Assembly: GCF_000406965.1 (NCBI RefSeq)
Contig: NZ_KE136363.1
Coordinates: forward strand, 112,469 to 155,767
DNA from: Enterococcus avium ATCC 14025
GTDB lineage: Bacteria; Bacillota; Bacilli; Lactobacillales; Enterococcaceae
Length of the DNA stretch: 43,299 nt
Reading direction: 5' to 3'
Positions 33,578 through 41,396 of the stretch are shown here, one piece after another. How positions within the stretch are numbered: the first letter of the stretch is position 1; every line of letters begins with the position of its first letter. A program made the position numbers and the translations under genes. Under the pieces are notes generated by a model, which worked only from the letters and a program-made list of their open reading frames with translations, did not search any database and was not told where the DNA came from.

Positions 33578-34072
33578 ATGTTAATTGCAATTTGGGCGCA
33601 GGATAAAAATGGTTTGATTGGTAGAAATAATCATTTACCATGGCACTTGCCAAATGACCTGCGATTTTTTAAAGAAACAACGATCAATCACGCTTTAGTC
33701 ATGGGACGGAAAACCTTCGAAGGAATGGGAAAACGACCACTACCAAATCGTCAAACGATTGTCTTAACACGAGATAAGAGCTATCAGGCTAAAAATGTGG
33801 TGGTGATGCATTCTTTGGAGGAGGTCTTGGCATTTTCTCGCGAGAATGACGGAGAGACCTTTATTGCTGGTGGTTCTGCGATTTATACAGAATTTCTGCC
33901 ATACTGTGAGAAAATTTATCGGACTTTTATCGAAGAAAGCTTTGAGGGCGATGCTTATTTTCCAGAAATCGAATGGAGTAAGTGGCAGCTGACGGAGCGA
34001 AATCAAGGTCAAAGGGATGAAAAGAACCCGTATGATTATTATTTTGAAACTTATCAAAGAACTGATTCGTAA
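33578..34072 (+). CDS. folA: Dihydrofolate reductase
   Basis: NADPH-dependent reduction of dihydrofolate to tetrahydrofolate; the target of trimethoprim. Family motifs in the 164-residue protein: IWAQDKNGLIGRNNHLPWHL at the start (substrate and NADPH site), ALVMGRKTFEGMGKRPLPNR, and FIAGGSAIYTEFLP. Codon 30 region RFFKETT is normal. It follows the ABC-F gene by 29 bp with AGGAGG before its ATG. No thymidylate synthase gene is next to it. It looks like the chromosomal housekeeping form rather than a mobile dfr. Confidence 0.95.
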   Translation: MLIAIWAQDKNGLIGRNNHLPWHLPNDLRFFKETTINHALVMGRKTFEGMGKRPLPNRQTIVLTRDKSYQAKNVVVMHSLEEVLAFSRENDGETFIAGGSAIYTEFLPYCEKIYRTFIEESFEGDAYFPEIEWSKWQLTERNQGQRDEKNPYDYYFETYQRTDS

Positions 34073-34182
34073 GGACGCGGTTCTTTCAAGAATTTTAAAG
34101 AAGTAGTTTCAACAATGATTTATTTCGTTAGTTTTGATATACTGAAATTAATTTGAAACTAGGTATGGAAAGAAGGATCAGA

Positions 34183-35022
34183 ATGCCAAATGTTAAAATT
34201 GTAACCGACTCATCTTGTACGATTGAACAATCGGTTCGAGATGAATTAAATATTACTGTTATCCCTTTGTCAGTGATGATTGACGATGTGGTCTATCCTG
34301 ACGATGATGAATTAACAGGCGAGCGCTTTATGGAGATGATGGCGCAGGCTAAAAATCTACCCAAAACAAGTCAACCACCGATTGGCTATTTTGCAGAATT
34401 ATATGATGAATTAGGAAAAGATGGAAGTCCTATCGTTTCGATCCATATGTCACATACTTTAAGCGGGACTGCCGAAGCAGCGCGTCAAGCAACGTTTCTT
34501 AGCGGCAGTAATGTAACAGTTATTGATTGCGGATTTATCGACCAATCACAAGCCTTTCAAGTAATTGAAGCAGCTAAGCTAGCACAAGAGGGTGCATCGT
34601 TAGAAGAAGTTTTAGCTGGTGTTGAAAAAGTGAAAGATCACAGTAAGCTATTTATCGGTATTTCTTCACTCGATAATTTAGTTAAGGGCGGACGAATTAG
34701 TCGTGTAGCTGGAGTTATTTCCAGTGTATTAAATATGCGAGTAGTGATGGAGCTGGAAGATGGCGAATTGTTGCCGATTACGAAGGGGCGCGGCAAAAAG
34801 ACATTTAGCAAATGGTTTGCGGCTTTTAAAGATGAGTTAGCAAAAGTTAATGTGAAACAAATCGGGATATCTTACGCTGGAAAGCTCGATTTTATTGACG
34901 AGGCTAAGCAAGCTTTACAAGAGATGTTCCCGGATATGCATATTCCAGTTCTGCACACAAACCCAATCGTGGCTACCCATACGGGACCTGGTGCTTTTGC
35001 TATCATGTATTATACAGATTAG
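34183..35022 (+). CDS. DegV family fatty-acid-binding protein
   Basis: A 279-residue DegV/FakB-type protein that binds a fatty acid and presents it to FakA kinase in members with known function. Family motifs: VTDSSCTIEQSV at the N-terminus, LPKTSQPPIGYF, IHMSHTLSGTAEAARQA, FIGISSLDNLVKGGRISR and the C-terminal HTGPGAFAIMYY. The ATG at 34183 has AGAAGGATC upstream; an upstream ATG-like start at 34153 lies before that site. No fakA is nearby. A terminator follows. Confidence 0.88.
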   Translation: MPNVKIVTDSSCTIEQSVRDELNITVIPLSVMIDDVVYPDDDELTGERFMEMMAQAKNLPKTSQPPIGYFAELYDELGKDGSPIVSIHMSHTLSGTAEAARQATFLSGSNVTVIDCGFIDQSQAFQVIEAAKLAQEGASLEEVLAGVEKVKDHSKLFIGISSLDNLVKGGRISRVAGVISSVLNMRVVMELEDGELLPITKGRGKKTFSKWFAAFKDELAKVNVKQIGISYAGKLDFIDEAKQALQEMFPDMHIPVLHTNPIVATHTGPGAFAIMYYTD

Positions 35023-35030
35023 ATGTCCCT

Positions 35031-35057
35031 GCCTCTAGAGATAGAGGCGCTTTTTTT
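35031..35057 (+). terminator. Terminator after degV
   Basis: GCCTCTA (35031-35037) pairs with TAGAGGC (35042-35048), followed by GCTTTTTTT. Confidence 0.85.
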
Positions 35058-35125
35058 ACCAAAGAGAACCTTTCTAATCAAAGGTAATCTATAACGAGCT
35101 ATGAATCAGAAGAAGGAGCAGATGA

Positions 35126-35977
35126 ATGAAACGATTTTCAATACTACTGATTCCATTGGTAGCAGCAGTTGCTACTTTGACTATTCTTTTTTTAACTATT
35201 CCTAAAGCCGAGTCGCGAATCCGCGTAGTTCGAGATGAAAGTCAGAACTATAAGAAATCTGTTCACTTCGTTGCAGTAGGTGATTCACTGACTGAAGGAG
35301 TAGGCGATGAGACAAAACGCGGTGGATATGTACCTTTAGTGACCGATGCGCTGCAACAAAAATATGAATTGACTTCGGTTGAAAAAGACAACTATGGTGT
35401 TTCGGGCGAACGCAGTGATCAGATTTTAAAACGTGTAAAAAAGGATTCAGACTTACGAAGCAGTCTTGCCAGTGCGGATCTAATCACCATGACCGTTGGC
35501 GGGAACGATCTTTTCCAAGCCTTTCAAAAAAATCTCACCGCAAAAACAGCTAAGCAGTTCAATCGTCCAATCAAAAAATACGGCGAGTATGTGACCGATA
35601 TTTTAGCTGAAATGCGAGAGCTTAATCCGAAGGCTCCAATTTATGTCGTAGGAATCTACAATCCTTATTACTTGAATTTCCCAGATATCAAGGCGATGCA
35701 GACGGTTGTAGACAATTGGAATAAAGAGACCGAGCGATTGACCAAGGAAATGTCGAATTGCTTCTTTGTTCCCGTCAATGATCTGCTTTATAAAGGAATC
35801 GCCACGAAAGATAGTGCTGAGACATCGACAAGTTCTACCTCAGAAGTGAAGAATGATGCACTATACGACGAAGATAACTTCCATCCGAATAATTTAGGCT
35901 ACCAGTTGATGGCGACAGCGATTCAAGAGAAAATCGTCGATACGAAGGATTTATGGTTAACAAAGGAGCGTAATTAA
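35126..35977 (+). CDS. ypmR: SGNH/GDSL hydrolase, YpmR-like
   Basis: A 283-residue secreted or anchored esterase/lipase-like protein. It has an N-terminal hydrophobic segment (about residues 4-25) and a GDSL domain. Block I is VAVGDSLTEGVG, block II the Gly of NYGVSG, block III TVGGNDLF and block V DEDNFHPNNLGY, with the catalytic Asp and His. A Ser/Thr-rich insert (TSTSSTSE) precedes block V. YpmR followed by YpmS is a conserved Firmicutes pair; here ypmS overlaps by one base (TAATG). Confidence 0.88.
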   Translation: MKRFSILLIPLVAAVATLTILFLTIPKAESRIRVVRDESQNYKKSVHFVAVGDSLTEGVGDETKRGGYVPLVTDALQQKYELTSVEKDNYGVSGERSDQILKRVKKDSDLRSSLASADLITMTVGGNDLFQAFQKNLTAKTAKQFNRPIKKYGEYVTDILAEMRELNPKAPIYVVGIYNPYYLNFPDIKAMQTVVDNWNKETERLTKEMSNCFFVPVNDLLYKGIATKDSAETSTSSTSEVKNDALYDEDNFHPNNLGYQLMATAIQEKIVDTKDLWLTKERN

Positions 35978-36663
35978 TGACAGAAAAGGAAGAAAACAAA
36001 GAAATCGAAGAACATAAAGATACTAAGAAAAAGGCAGAAACAAGAACAACGAAAACCGTTCATAACAAAATCAACGGTTGGAAAATCGCGTTTCTCGTAT
36101 TGGTAGGCATCTTATTAGGCGGAATTATTTTCTCTACCGTCCGTATATTTACAGCCAGAGAAACAAACTTGCCACCTAGCAGTGAAACAACGGTACCAAA
36201 GGGTTCACCAGTTTTGACGATGAACACAAATAAAAAGAAATTAAACACCGTAATGGAATACTTTTTGAATGATTTGCAAAAAGGTTCGGATGTGAAATAT
36301 GAGTTCTACTTGGAAAATCAAGCAATGCTAAAGGGCGAATTCAAAATATTAGGTGCAAATGTTGATTTTTATCTTTACTTTGATCCGTTTGTTATGGATA
36401 ATGGCAATATTCAATTAAAAGCGCGAGATTTATCCATTGGTTCTTTAAACTTGCCAGTTAGTCAAGTAATGGCAACAGTAAAACGCGGCTATAAATTCCC
36501 TAAATGGGTAGCAATTGATCCTAAAGATCAAACGATTGTGTTGAAGTTAAACGAGTTCAAACTAGAAAATGGCATGTTTATTAAAGCGAACCACATTGAT
36601 CTTGTTGGTGATGACATTCAATTTAGTCTGTATTTACCAAAAGAAAAGAAAGCCAATGATTAA
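35977..36663 (+). CDS. ypmS: YpmS family protein (DUF2140)
   Basis: A 228-residue single-pass membrane protein: a highly charged cytoplasmic N-terminus, a membrane helix at about 35-58 and an extracellular DUF2140 domain with MEYFLNDLQKGSDVKYEFYL, FYLYFDPFVMDNGNIQLKAR and FPKWVAIDPKDQTIVLKLNE. The function is unknown, but it is coupled to the YpmR esterase by the overlapping TAATG, which suggests joint action at the cell surface. Confidence 0.85.
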   Translation: MTEKEENKEIEEHKDTKKKAETRTTKTVHNKINGWKIAFLVLVGILLGGIIFSTVRIFTARETNLPPSSETTVPKGSPVLTMNTNKKKLNTVMEYFLNDLQKGSDVKYEFYLENQAMLKGEFKILGANVDFYLYFDPFVMDNGNIQLKARDLSIGSLNLPVSQVMATVKRGYKFPKWVAIDPKDQTIVLKLNEFKLENGMFIKANHIDLVGDDIQFSLYLPKEKKAND

Positions 36664-36699
36664 TCAATAAAACGTACAACAATCATCGAGGTGAATCAA

Positions 36700-36921
36700 T
36701 TGAGAAGAAGCTTTTATCATTATATCTTGACCCAACGTGGACATAATCCCCATGATTCAGTCGAGGCATTTGCTGGAGCAGTCGCTAAGGACATTATGTT
36801 TCCTAAGCAATCGGAGGATTATCACGAGGTTGCTGATTATCTAGAATTGAGTGTCGATTATTTAGACTCGATGGATCTGTTTGATCAAGTTTGGGATAAA
36901 TACTTAGAAAATAATAAATAA
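36700..36921 (+). CDS. yozE: YozE/UPF0346 SAM-like protein
   Basis: A 73-residue protein of the YozE (UPF0346) family, with a compact sterile-alpha-motif-like fold. Family features: SFYHYILTQRG near the start, FPKQSEDYHEVADYLE in the middle and MDLFDQVWDKY at the end. The function is unknown. I choose TTG at 36700 since GAGGTG lies 6 bases upstream; a GTG at 36691 is within that site. A strong terminator follows. Confidence 0.88.
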   Translation: MRRSFYHYILTQRGHNPHDSVEAFAGAVAKDIMFPKQSEDYHEVADYLELSVDYLDSMDLFDQVWDKYLENNK

Positions 36922-36924
36922 TTC

Positions 36925-36960
36925 AAAAGGAAAAGTTGTTGAAGGCTTTTCCTTTTTTTT
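36925..36960 (+). terminator. Terminator after yozE
   Basis: AAAAGGAAAAG (36925-36935) pairs with CTTTTCCTTTT (36946-36956) and continues into an eight-base T run. It overlaps the -35 of the ctpA promoter. Confidence 0.8.
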
Positions 36961-36967
36961 CTAGCAT
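36939..36967 (+). promoter_or_regulatory. Candidate promoter of ctpA-lepB
   Basis: TTGAAG (36939-36944) and TAGCAT (36962-36967) are spaced by 17 bases inside and just after the yozE terminator. Initiation near 36974 would make an ATG start at 36974 leaderless, which supports the TTG at 37004. Confidence 0.45.
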
Positions 36968-37003
36968 GCTATCATGAAAAAAAGGGTGAAAGGAAAATGC
37001 GCC

Positions 37004-38425
37004 TTGCAGAAAAAAACGTTACCAGTATCGATTTTTGTCGTATCGATCATATGTACTATCGTGATTACTGCGGTAGTGACTCATTTTATTGAACAAAAAC
37101 AAGCAATGGATAATGATTCAGTCGTTAAAATAACTCGTAATGATTTGGATGACGTTCAAGACTTGTATGATTTAATCAGTACAAATTATGTTGAAAAAGT
37201 AGACAAAGAACAGTTGATTCAAGGTGCTTTGAGAGGTATGACGGAGTCCTTGCAAGACCCTGAATCAGAATTTCTAACCGCAAAGGAAACCAAAGAATTG
37301 AATGCGAAAGTGGCCGGAAGTTTTGAAGGCATCGGAGCAAATCTACAGTTAGAAAACCGGCTGCCCGTGATTGATCGAGTGCCTGTGAAAAATTCTCCCG
37401 CTGAAAATGCTAAATTGAAAGCCAAAGATATTATTTTGGAAGTAAACGGCAAAACAACTAAGGATAAATCACTAGATCAAATTGTAAGTATGATTCGAGG
37501 TAAAAAAGGTACACAGGTAAAATTACTGATTCAACGAGGTAGTGAACAATTTGAGGTATCGCTGGAACGAGATGTTGTTCCTGAAGATACAGTGAAGGGC
37601 AATGTTGATAAAGATAATCCGACGGTTGGCTCAATTCAAATCGATAATTTTCGTGAAACAACGGCATTAGAATTTCGCACGATTATTGAACAGCTCCGTA
37701 AAGACGGCGCGAAATCATTTGTAATCGATCTTCGTCAAAATTCTGGGGGGCTAATCGCTGAGGCAGAACGGGTTGCCAGTTATTTTTTAGACAACGGTGA
37801 TACAATTGCTCAGTTTTCGAACAATAAAAAGGTGATATCAATTGACAAAGCGGGTAAAAAAATTGATCAGGGCTTCAAAGTGAAAGAACCCACTGTTTTT
37901 CTAGTAGATCAAGAGAGTTCATATGGTGCAGAATTAGTAGCAGCGGCAGTTAAGAATAAAAATTATCCGATTATCGGTGTGAATACTTTTGGAAAAGGCA
38001 GTGTTCAAACACTCAGTCCAATCGGTAAAGATAATTTCGTTCAGCTGACGATTATGAAATGGTTTGCTCCAGACGGTTCTTCTGTTGAAGGAAAGGGTGT
38101 GTCACCGACGATTGAAGCCGATTATCCTGAATACGCCAAGTTGCCACCTATCTCCAAGCAATCAAATTGGCGTATTGGCGATACAGACGATACGATCAAA
38201 AATCTCAATACCATGCTAAAAGCTTTAGGTTATCCTACAGAAGGAGATTTGTTCAATGAAGCAACGAAGGATGCAGTAATAGAAATTCAGACGGAAAACA
38301 ATTTGTCTGCAACTGGGGCATTGGATGATAAAACAGTTGATGCTATTCAAGAAAAGGTATTTGCGCTTGTCAAATCCAATGATGTTGCTTATGCTAAAGC
38401 TATAGAAACGTTAAAAAATAACTAA
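37004..38425 (+). CDS. ctpA: S41 carboxyl-terminal processing protease CtpA
   Basis: A membrane-anchored serine protease, 473 aa. The N-terminal helix is at about residues 5-26. The PDZ domain contains RVPVKNSPAENAKLKAKDII (about 120-140). The S41 catalytic core has FVIDLRQNSGGLI, then QESSYGAELVAAA with the Ser nucleophile at 305 or 306, and NTFGKGSVQ with Lys331, 25 residues after Ser306. A C-terminal peptidoglycan-binding-like domain contains NTMLKALGYPTEGDLFNEAT. The family matures or degrades exported proteins. TTG at 37004 follows AAAGGA and puts the membrane helix at the N-terminus; the ATG at 36974 has no ribosome site. lepB lies 41 bp downstream. Confidence 0.9.
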   Translation: MQKKTLPVSIFVVSIICTIVITAVVTHFIEQKQAMDNDSVVKITRNDLDDVQDLYDLISTNYVEKVDKEQLIQGALRGMTESLQDPESEFLTAKETKELNAKVAGSFEGIGANLQLENRLPVIDRVPVKNSPAENAKLKAKDIILEVNGKTTKDKSLDQIVSMIRGKKGTQVKLLIQRGSEQFEVSLERDVVPEDTVKGNVDKDNPTVGSIQIDNFRETTALEFRTIIEQLRKDGAKSFVIDLRQNSGGLIAEAERVASYFLDNGDTIAQFSNNKKVISIDKAGKKIDQGFKVKEPTVFLVDQESSYGAELVAAAVKNKNYPIIGVNTFGKGSVQTLSPIGKDNFVQLTIMKWFAPDGSSVEGKGVSPTIEADYPEYAKLPPISKQSNWRIGDTDDTIKNLNTMLKALGYPTEGDLFNEATKDAVIEIQTENNLSATGALDDKTVDAIQEKVFALVKSNDVAYAKAIETLKNN

Positions 38426-38466
38426 CAGATTCATTCTGTTGGTTTTGATTGCGAGGGGAAAAGCAA

Positions 38467-39015
38467 TTGAAAAATTTAGTTACAAAATCACATCTATGGT
38501 TAGGTGTTAAATATCTCTTGATTTCCCTCTTTTTTGGTGTAGTTATTCGTGGATTCCTCTTGATTCCTGTTCCTGTAACTGGTAATTCGATGGATCAAAC
38601 ATTATCACAGGGTGATATGATTCTGATGGAGAAATTCAGTAAGGTCAAACGATTTGATGTGATTGTGTTTCAACAGGCAGATGGAACGATCTACATCAAG
38701 CGAGTGATTGGACTGCCTGGAGATGATATCCGCTATGAAAAAGATCAGCTTTATATCAATGGTGAAAAGATCGCTGAGTCGTTTTTGACGAACAACCGTA
38801 GTCATGATCACCAGGTTTCTCCTTATACAACAGATTTCAAATTGGATGAATTGATTGGGGAAAAGAAGTTACCTAAAGATGAGTATTTTGTTTTAGGAGA
38901 CAATCGAAGGATTTCAAAGGATAGTCGTTCATTTGGCACAGTTCAAAGTAAAGATATTTTAGGCAAAGCCCAAGCAGTCTATTATCCACTAACCCATATT
39001 AAGATTATTTCGTAA
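38467..39015 (+). CDS. lepB: Type I signal peptidase
   Basis: A 182-residue signal peptidase I with one N-terminal membrane helix (about 12-34). The catalytic Ser41 is in TGNSMDQTL and Lys78 in YIKRVIGLPGD. The later VLGDNRRISKDSR is box E. It removes signal peptides from exported proteins. TTG at 38467 is used with GAGGGG upstream. It follows ctpA closely, so two membrane-bound exoprotein-processing proteases are probably coexpressed. Confidence 0.93.
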   Translation: MKNLVTKSHLWLGVKYLLISLFFGVVIRGFLLIPVPVTGNSMDQTLSQGDMILMEKFSKVKRFDVIVFQQADGTIYIKRVIGLPGDDIRYEKDQLYINGEKIAESFLTNNRSHDHQVSPYTTDFKLDELIGEKKLPKDEYFVLGDNRRISKDSRSFGTVQSKDILGKAQAVYYPLTHIKIIS

Positions 39016-39041
39016 AAGATGGAGAAATCCATCTTTTTTTT
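39014..39041 (+). terminator. Terminator after lepB
   Basis: AAAAGATGGA and TCCATCTTTT pair perfectly around a 4-base loop, followed by a T run. The stem overlaps the lepB stop codon. Confidence 0.85.
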
Positions 39042-39147
39042 CAAGCCTCAGCGTGATTAGAAAGATGATATGCGTGACGAGAATAAATTCTTTTATCATT
39101 TTTCGAAGCATCCTTTGCAAATCCTGATTCAAAAAAATTGAGAAAAG

Positions 39148-39175
39148 TTCTCATTTTATTCAATTGAAGTAAAAT
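39148..39175 (+). promoter_or_regulatory. Candidate promoter for the C45 hydrolase gene
   Basis: TTCTCA (39148-39153) and TAAAAT (39170-39175) are spaced by 16 bases. The -35 overlaps a small palindrome, GAGAAAAGTTCTC (39140-39152), which might be an operator. Confidence 0.35.
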
Positions 39176-39237
39176 TTTTATTGAGTTACTCTTGAGATAG
39201 GAAGTCGACTCCTAATTGAAGATGAAGGAGAAAATGT

Positions 39238-40245
39238 ATGTATCATGCAAGATTCAATGGAACACATTATGCAATTGGAAAAAAATGGGGAATGCTGCTC
39301 AGTAAAAATGGTAAGCAATTGTTAGACAACATACCTTTTGATATTACAAAAGAAATGAAGGAATTTGCACAGCAATGCTATCCTGTGTATGAGGAATATT
39401 ATCCAGAGATCATTGATGAAATCAAAGGCATTGCGGATGGTCAAAAGATTAAACCAGATTCTCTGTATGCTATTCTCTTTTCGATGTATGCACTTGTCAA
39501 AGTTACGAATTGCTCAAGCTTCGTCATTAAGAATGAGCAGTCCTTTTTACTCGGCCGCAATAGTGACTTTTTGACAGAAATTGAAAAATTATATATGAAT
39601 TGTTTGTATTCTTTTAAAATGTCTGATTCCTATGCATTTTCGGGTAACACGACGGCCTTTGTGGAGATGGAAGACGGTGTGAATCAAGCAGGTCTTACCA
39701 TCGCCTTGACTTCCGTGTTTCCAGATCAGTTAAAGCCAGGAATCAATGTTGGAATGATTTTGCGCATGTTGTTGGAAAAATGTAAAACAGTCAAAGAAGC
39801 GCTTGAGCTTTTGAAAAGGATTCCTCGTTGTTCAGCTGGAACGTTAGTAATTGCCGATCTTTCTGGAGACGCCTGTTTGGTTGAATTTACAAATGATAAA
39901 TTAGTTCATTCTACTTTGGAAAATGAAGGATTCCTTTGTGCAACGAATAGTTTTCATTTGCCAGAGCTGCTCTCAAGAAAAATAAACCTTGTCGATGATT
40001 GGTTTGCGGAAGAACGATATCAAACGTTGATGGACTATTTATCTTCTAATTTCCAACATATGGATTTGTCTGAGGCAAAGAAATTATTAGCAGGTGAGTT
40101 TGGCTTTTTATGTCAATACGATCGGAAGACGGGCAAAGATACTGTTTGGTCAGCAATTTATGATTTAAGCAATAAACGGGTTTATCGTTGCGAAGGCAAT
40201 CCTAATCGGAAAAAATTTCAAGAAGATATGAGGTTTGATTTTTGA
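39238..40245 (+). CDS. C45 / penicillin acyltransferase-like Ntn hydrolase
   Basis: A 335-residue protein of the acyl-CoA:6-aminopenicillanic-acid acyltransferase / linear amide hydrolase group. The catalytic Cys92 is in TNCSSFV, the usual start of the mature Ntn chain. LLGRNSDF, FVEMEDGVNQAGLTIALTSV and LCATNSFHLPE match the conserved GRNxDF, NExGLxxA and TNHF regions. Some members autocleave before the Cys; others remain uncut. Natural substrates are amides such as acyl-amino acids or bile-acid-like amides; the one here is unknown. AGGAG precedes the ATG. It is monocistronic, beside a 1.15-kb gap, so it may be an accessory gene. Confidence 0.8.
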   Translation: MYHARFNGTHYAIGKKWGMLLSKNGKQLLDNIPFDITKEMKEFAQQCYPVYEEYYPEIIDEIKGIADGQKIKPDSLYAILFSMYALVKVTNCSSFVIKNEQSFLLGRNSDFLTEIEKLYMNCLYSFKMSDSYAFSGNTTAFVEMEDGVNQAGLTIALTSVFPDQLKPGINVGMILRMLLEKCKTVKEALELLKRIPRCSAGTLVIADLSGDACLVEFTNDKLVHSTLENEGFLCATNSFHLPELLSRKINLVDDWFAEERYQTLMDYLSSNFQHMDLSEAKKLLAGEFGFLCQYDRKTGKDTVWSAIYDLSNKRVYRCEGNPNRKKFQEDMRFDF

Positions 40246-40803
40246 TTGAGGACTATTTTTTCTTTTTGTAATGGTATACAATCACTTATCTGATTGGTGT
40301 CACTAAAATATTTTTGAATCAATTATAAACAGGAGCAAGCACATTCATCAATTAAAATTATTAGAAGCCAGCTACTGGCTTTATATAACTTAAAAAAAGA
40401 AAAAAGAAAAAAGCACTCAAGTCTGAGAGTTTTTTTCTTTTCTTTTTGAATTATTTCATTGATTCTATAAAAAAAGTGGATGGTTAAATGTGCATATAAA
40501 ATAGAATCTTGTTATTTTATAAAGCGCCAATTTCCCTTGCGCTGAATGCTCTTGATTATGATTGTTCAAGTAAGTGTTGCTCTTTGTGAGTAAGTTATTA
40601 TAGGAGGAAAATAAAATTGGCAGAATAGGTGCATGCAATAGGATTCAAATGATCAGCAGATCGGCTAACAAAAGATTTACTGCATGAAACTTTCGACTAG
40701 ACATGAATACTTTCGAGAAGAAGTATCAAATTTTCATGTCATTAAAAACATGTGGCTAACGCTGAGAAAAAATAATTACTGCTTTTTTACACGACTAGTC
40801 GCA

Positions 40804-40832
40804 AATAAAAAACCACTGAACAAAGTCAGTGG
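40804..40832 (-). terminator. Terminator of the minus-strand mini-locus
   Basis: CCACTGA and TCAGTGG (40813-40819 with 40826-40832) form a perfect stem, followed on the minus strand by TTTTTTATTT. Confidence 0.65.
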
Positions 40833-40914
40833 GGAGGGTGTATCAAATGAAGGTCTTCAGTTTCATTGTTAAGAAAAGCTGAGAGTAGAGATCAAATGGA
40901 TGCATACACCCTCC
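40833..40914. repeat. Perfect 11-bp inverted repeat that supplies ribosome sites on both strands
   Basis: GGAGGGTGTAT (40833-40843) is repeated inverted as ATACACCCTCC (40904-40914). Each arm is a good Shine-Dalgarno site pointing inward. The plus arm precedes ATG 40847 (an 11-codon frame ending at 40882). The minus arm precedes ATG 40905 (20 codons). Confidence 0.6.
40843..40905 (-). pseudogene. Possible remnant of a small (holin-like or type I) toxin gene
   Basis: A 20-codon frame starting MHPFDLYSQLF has GGAGG 4 bases upstream and ends just before a strong terminator. That is the layout of small hydrophobic type I toxin genes in Firmicutes. It lacks their long hydrophobic stretch and Lys-rich tail, so, if related, it is deleted or frameshifted. 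The identification is speculative. Confidence 0.25.
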
Positions 40915-41232
40915 ATAAATCATTTTAACACATTATAATCAAAAAATAACTTATTCTAACTTACCAAATTTCTTGAGTAGTTTCTTTTGAACTATATACC
41001 GGTTATATATTTTATGTTGTTTTTTGAAAATGTCTTTAATTATTTATTTAAATCATCATTAAAATAATTAAACTGATTAAAAGAAAATAGAAAAATGACT
41101 ATAATAATCTGGATGCTTTAGCTAGAAATATGAGTAAATTTAAAGAGGTGACAATGAAGTGAAAATAAAGCTATTCATTTAGTTAGGCGTGTGTAATTGA
41201 TATTTAAGCTGAGTTATAATTTCAATCTTTAG

Positions 41233-41261
41233 TGGACTGTAAGAAATGAAACCCTTATAAT
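41233..41261 (+). promoter_or_regulatory. Promoter of rbgA-rnhB
   Basis: TGGACT (41233-41238) and a perfect TATAAT (41256-41261) are spaced by 17 bases. Initiation near 41268 gives a leader of about 130 nt. Confidence 0.6.
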
Positions 41262-41271
41262 ATCAACGGAT

Positions 41272-41380
41272 AGATATTAAGTAAGAGGCATTCGTTCAGA
41301 GAAAATTTATAAAAAATTACTCTGTTGAGCCTATATCTAAAGAACGCCTAACGACTCCTAAAGGGAAAGTTGATAGGCTG
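41272..41380 (+). promoter_or_regulatory. Structured leader of rbgA
   Basis: Three nested pairings are visible: AGATAT with ATATCT, AGGC with GCCT and CAGAG with CTCTG (41272-41339), making one long imperfect hairpin. A second stem, GCCTA with TAGGC, follows just before the AGGAGG ribosome site. This could regulate rbgA in response to ribosome assembly. There is no T run. Confidence 0.45.
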
Positions 41381-41396
41381 AGGAGGAAATATCAAC

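Larger units (their letters stand above)
40246..41396. other. AT-rich 1.15-kb gap without a convincing gene
   Basis: No open frame here has homology that I recognise. A 62-codon frame at 40684-40872 lacks a ribosome site. The gap holds AGCCAG/CTGGCT and A-rich hairpins near 40366-40440, and an orphan AGGAGG near 40602 followed by TTG and a stop after three codons. It also holds the inverted-repeat mini-locus at 40804-40914 and an orphan GAGGTGACAATG near 41144 that stops after two codons. The rbgA promoter and leader begin at about 41233. The pattern suggests decayed genes. Confidence 0.6.

Noticed and set aside
33578-34072. Mobile trimethoprim-resistant dfr
   Set aside because: It sits among core genes with normal codon use and no mobile element nearby; sequence alone shows no sign of acquired resistance.
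40684-40872. 62-codon open frame in the 1.15-kb gap
   Set aside because: There is no ribosome site, no recognisable similarity, and it runs through the terminator hairpin and inverted repeat of the mini-locus.
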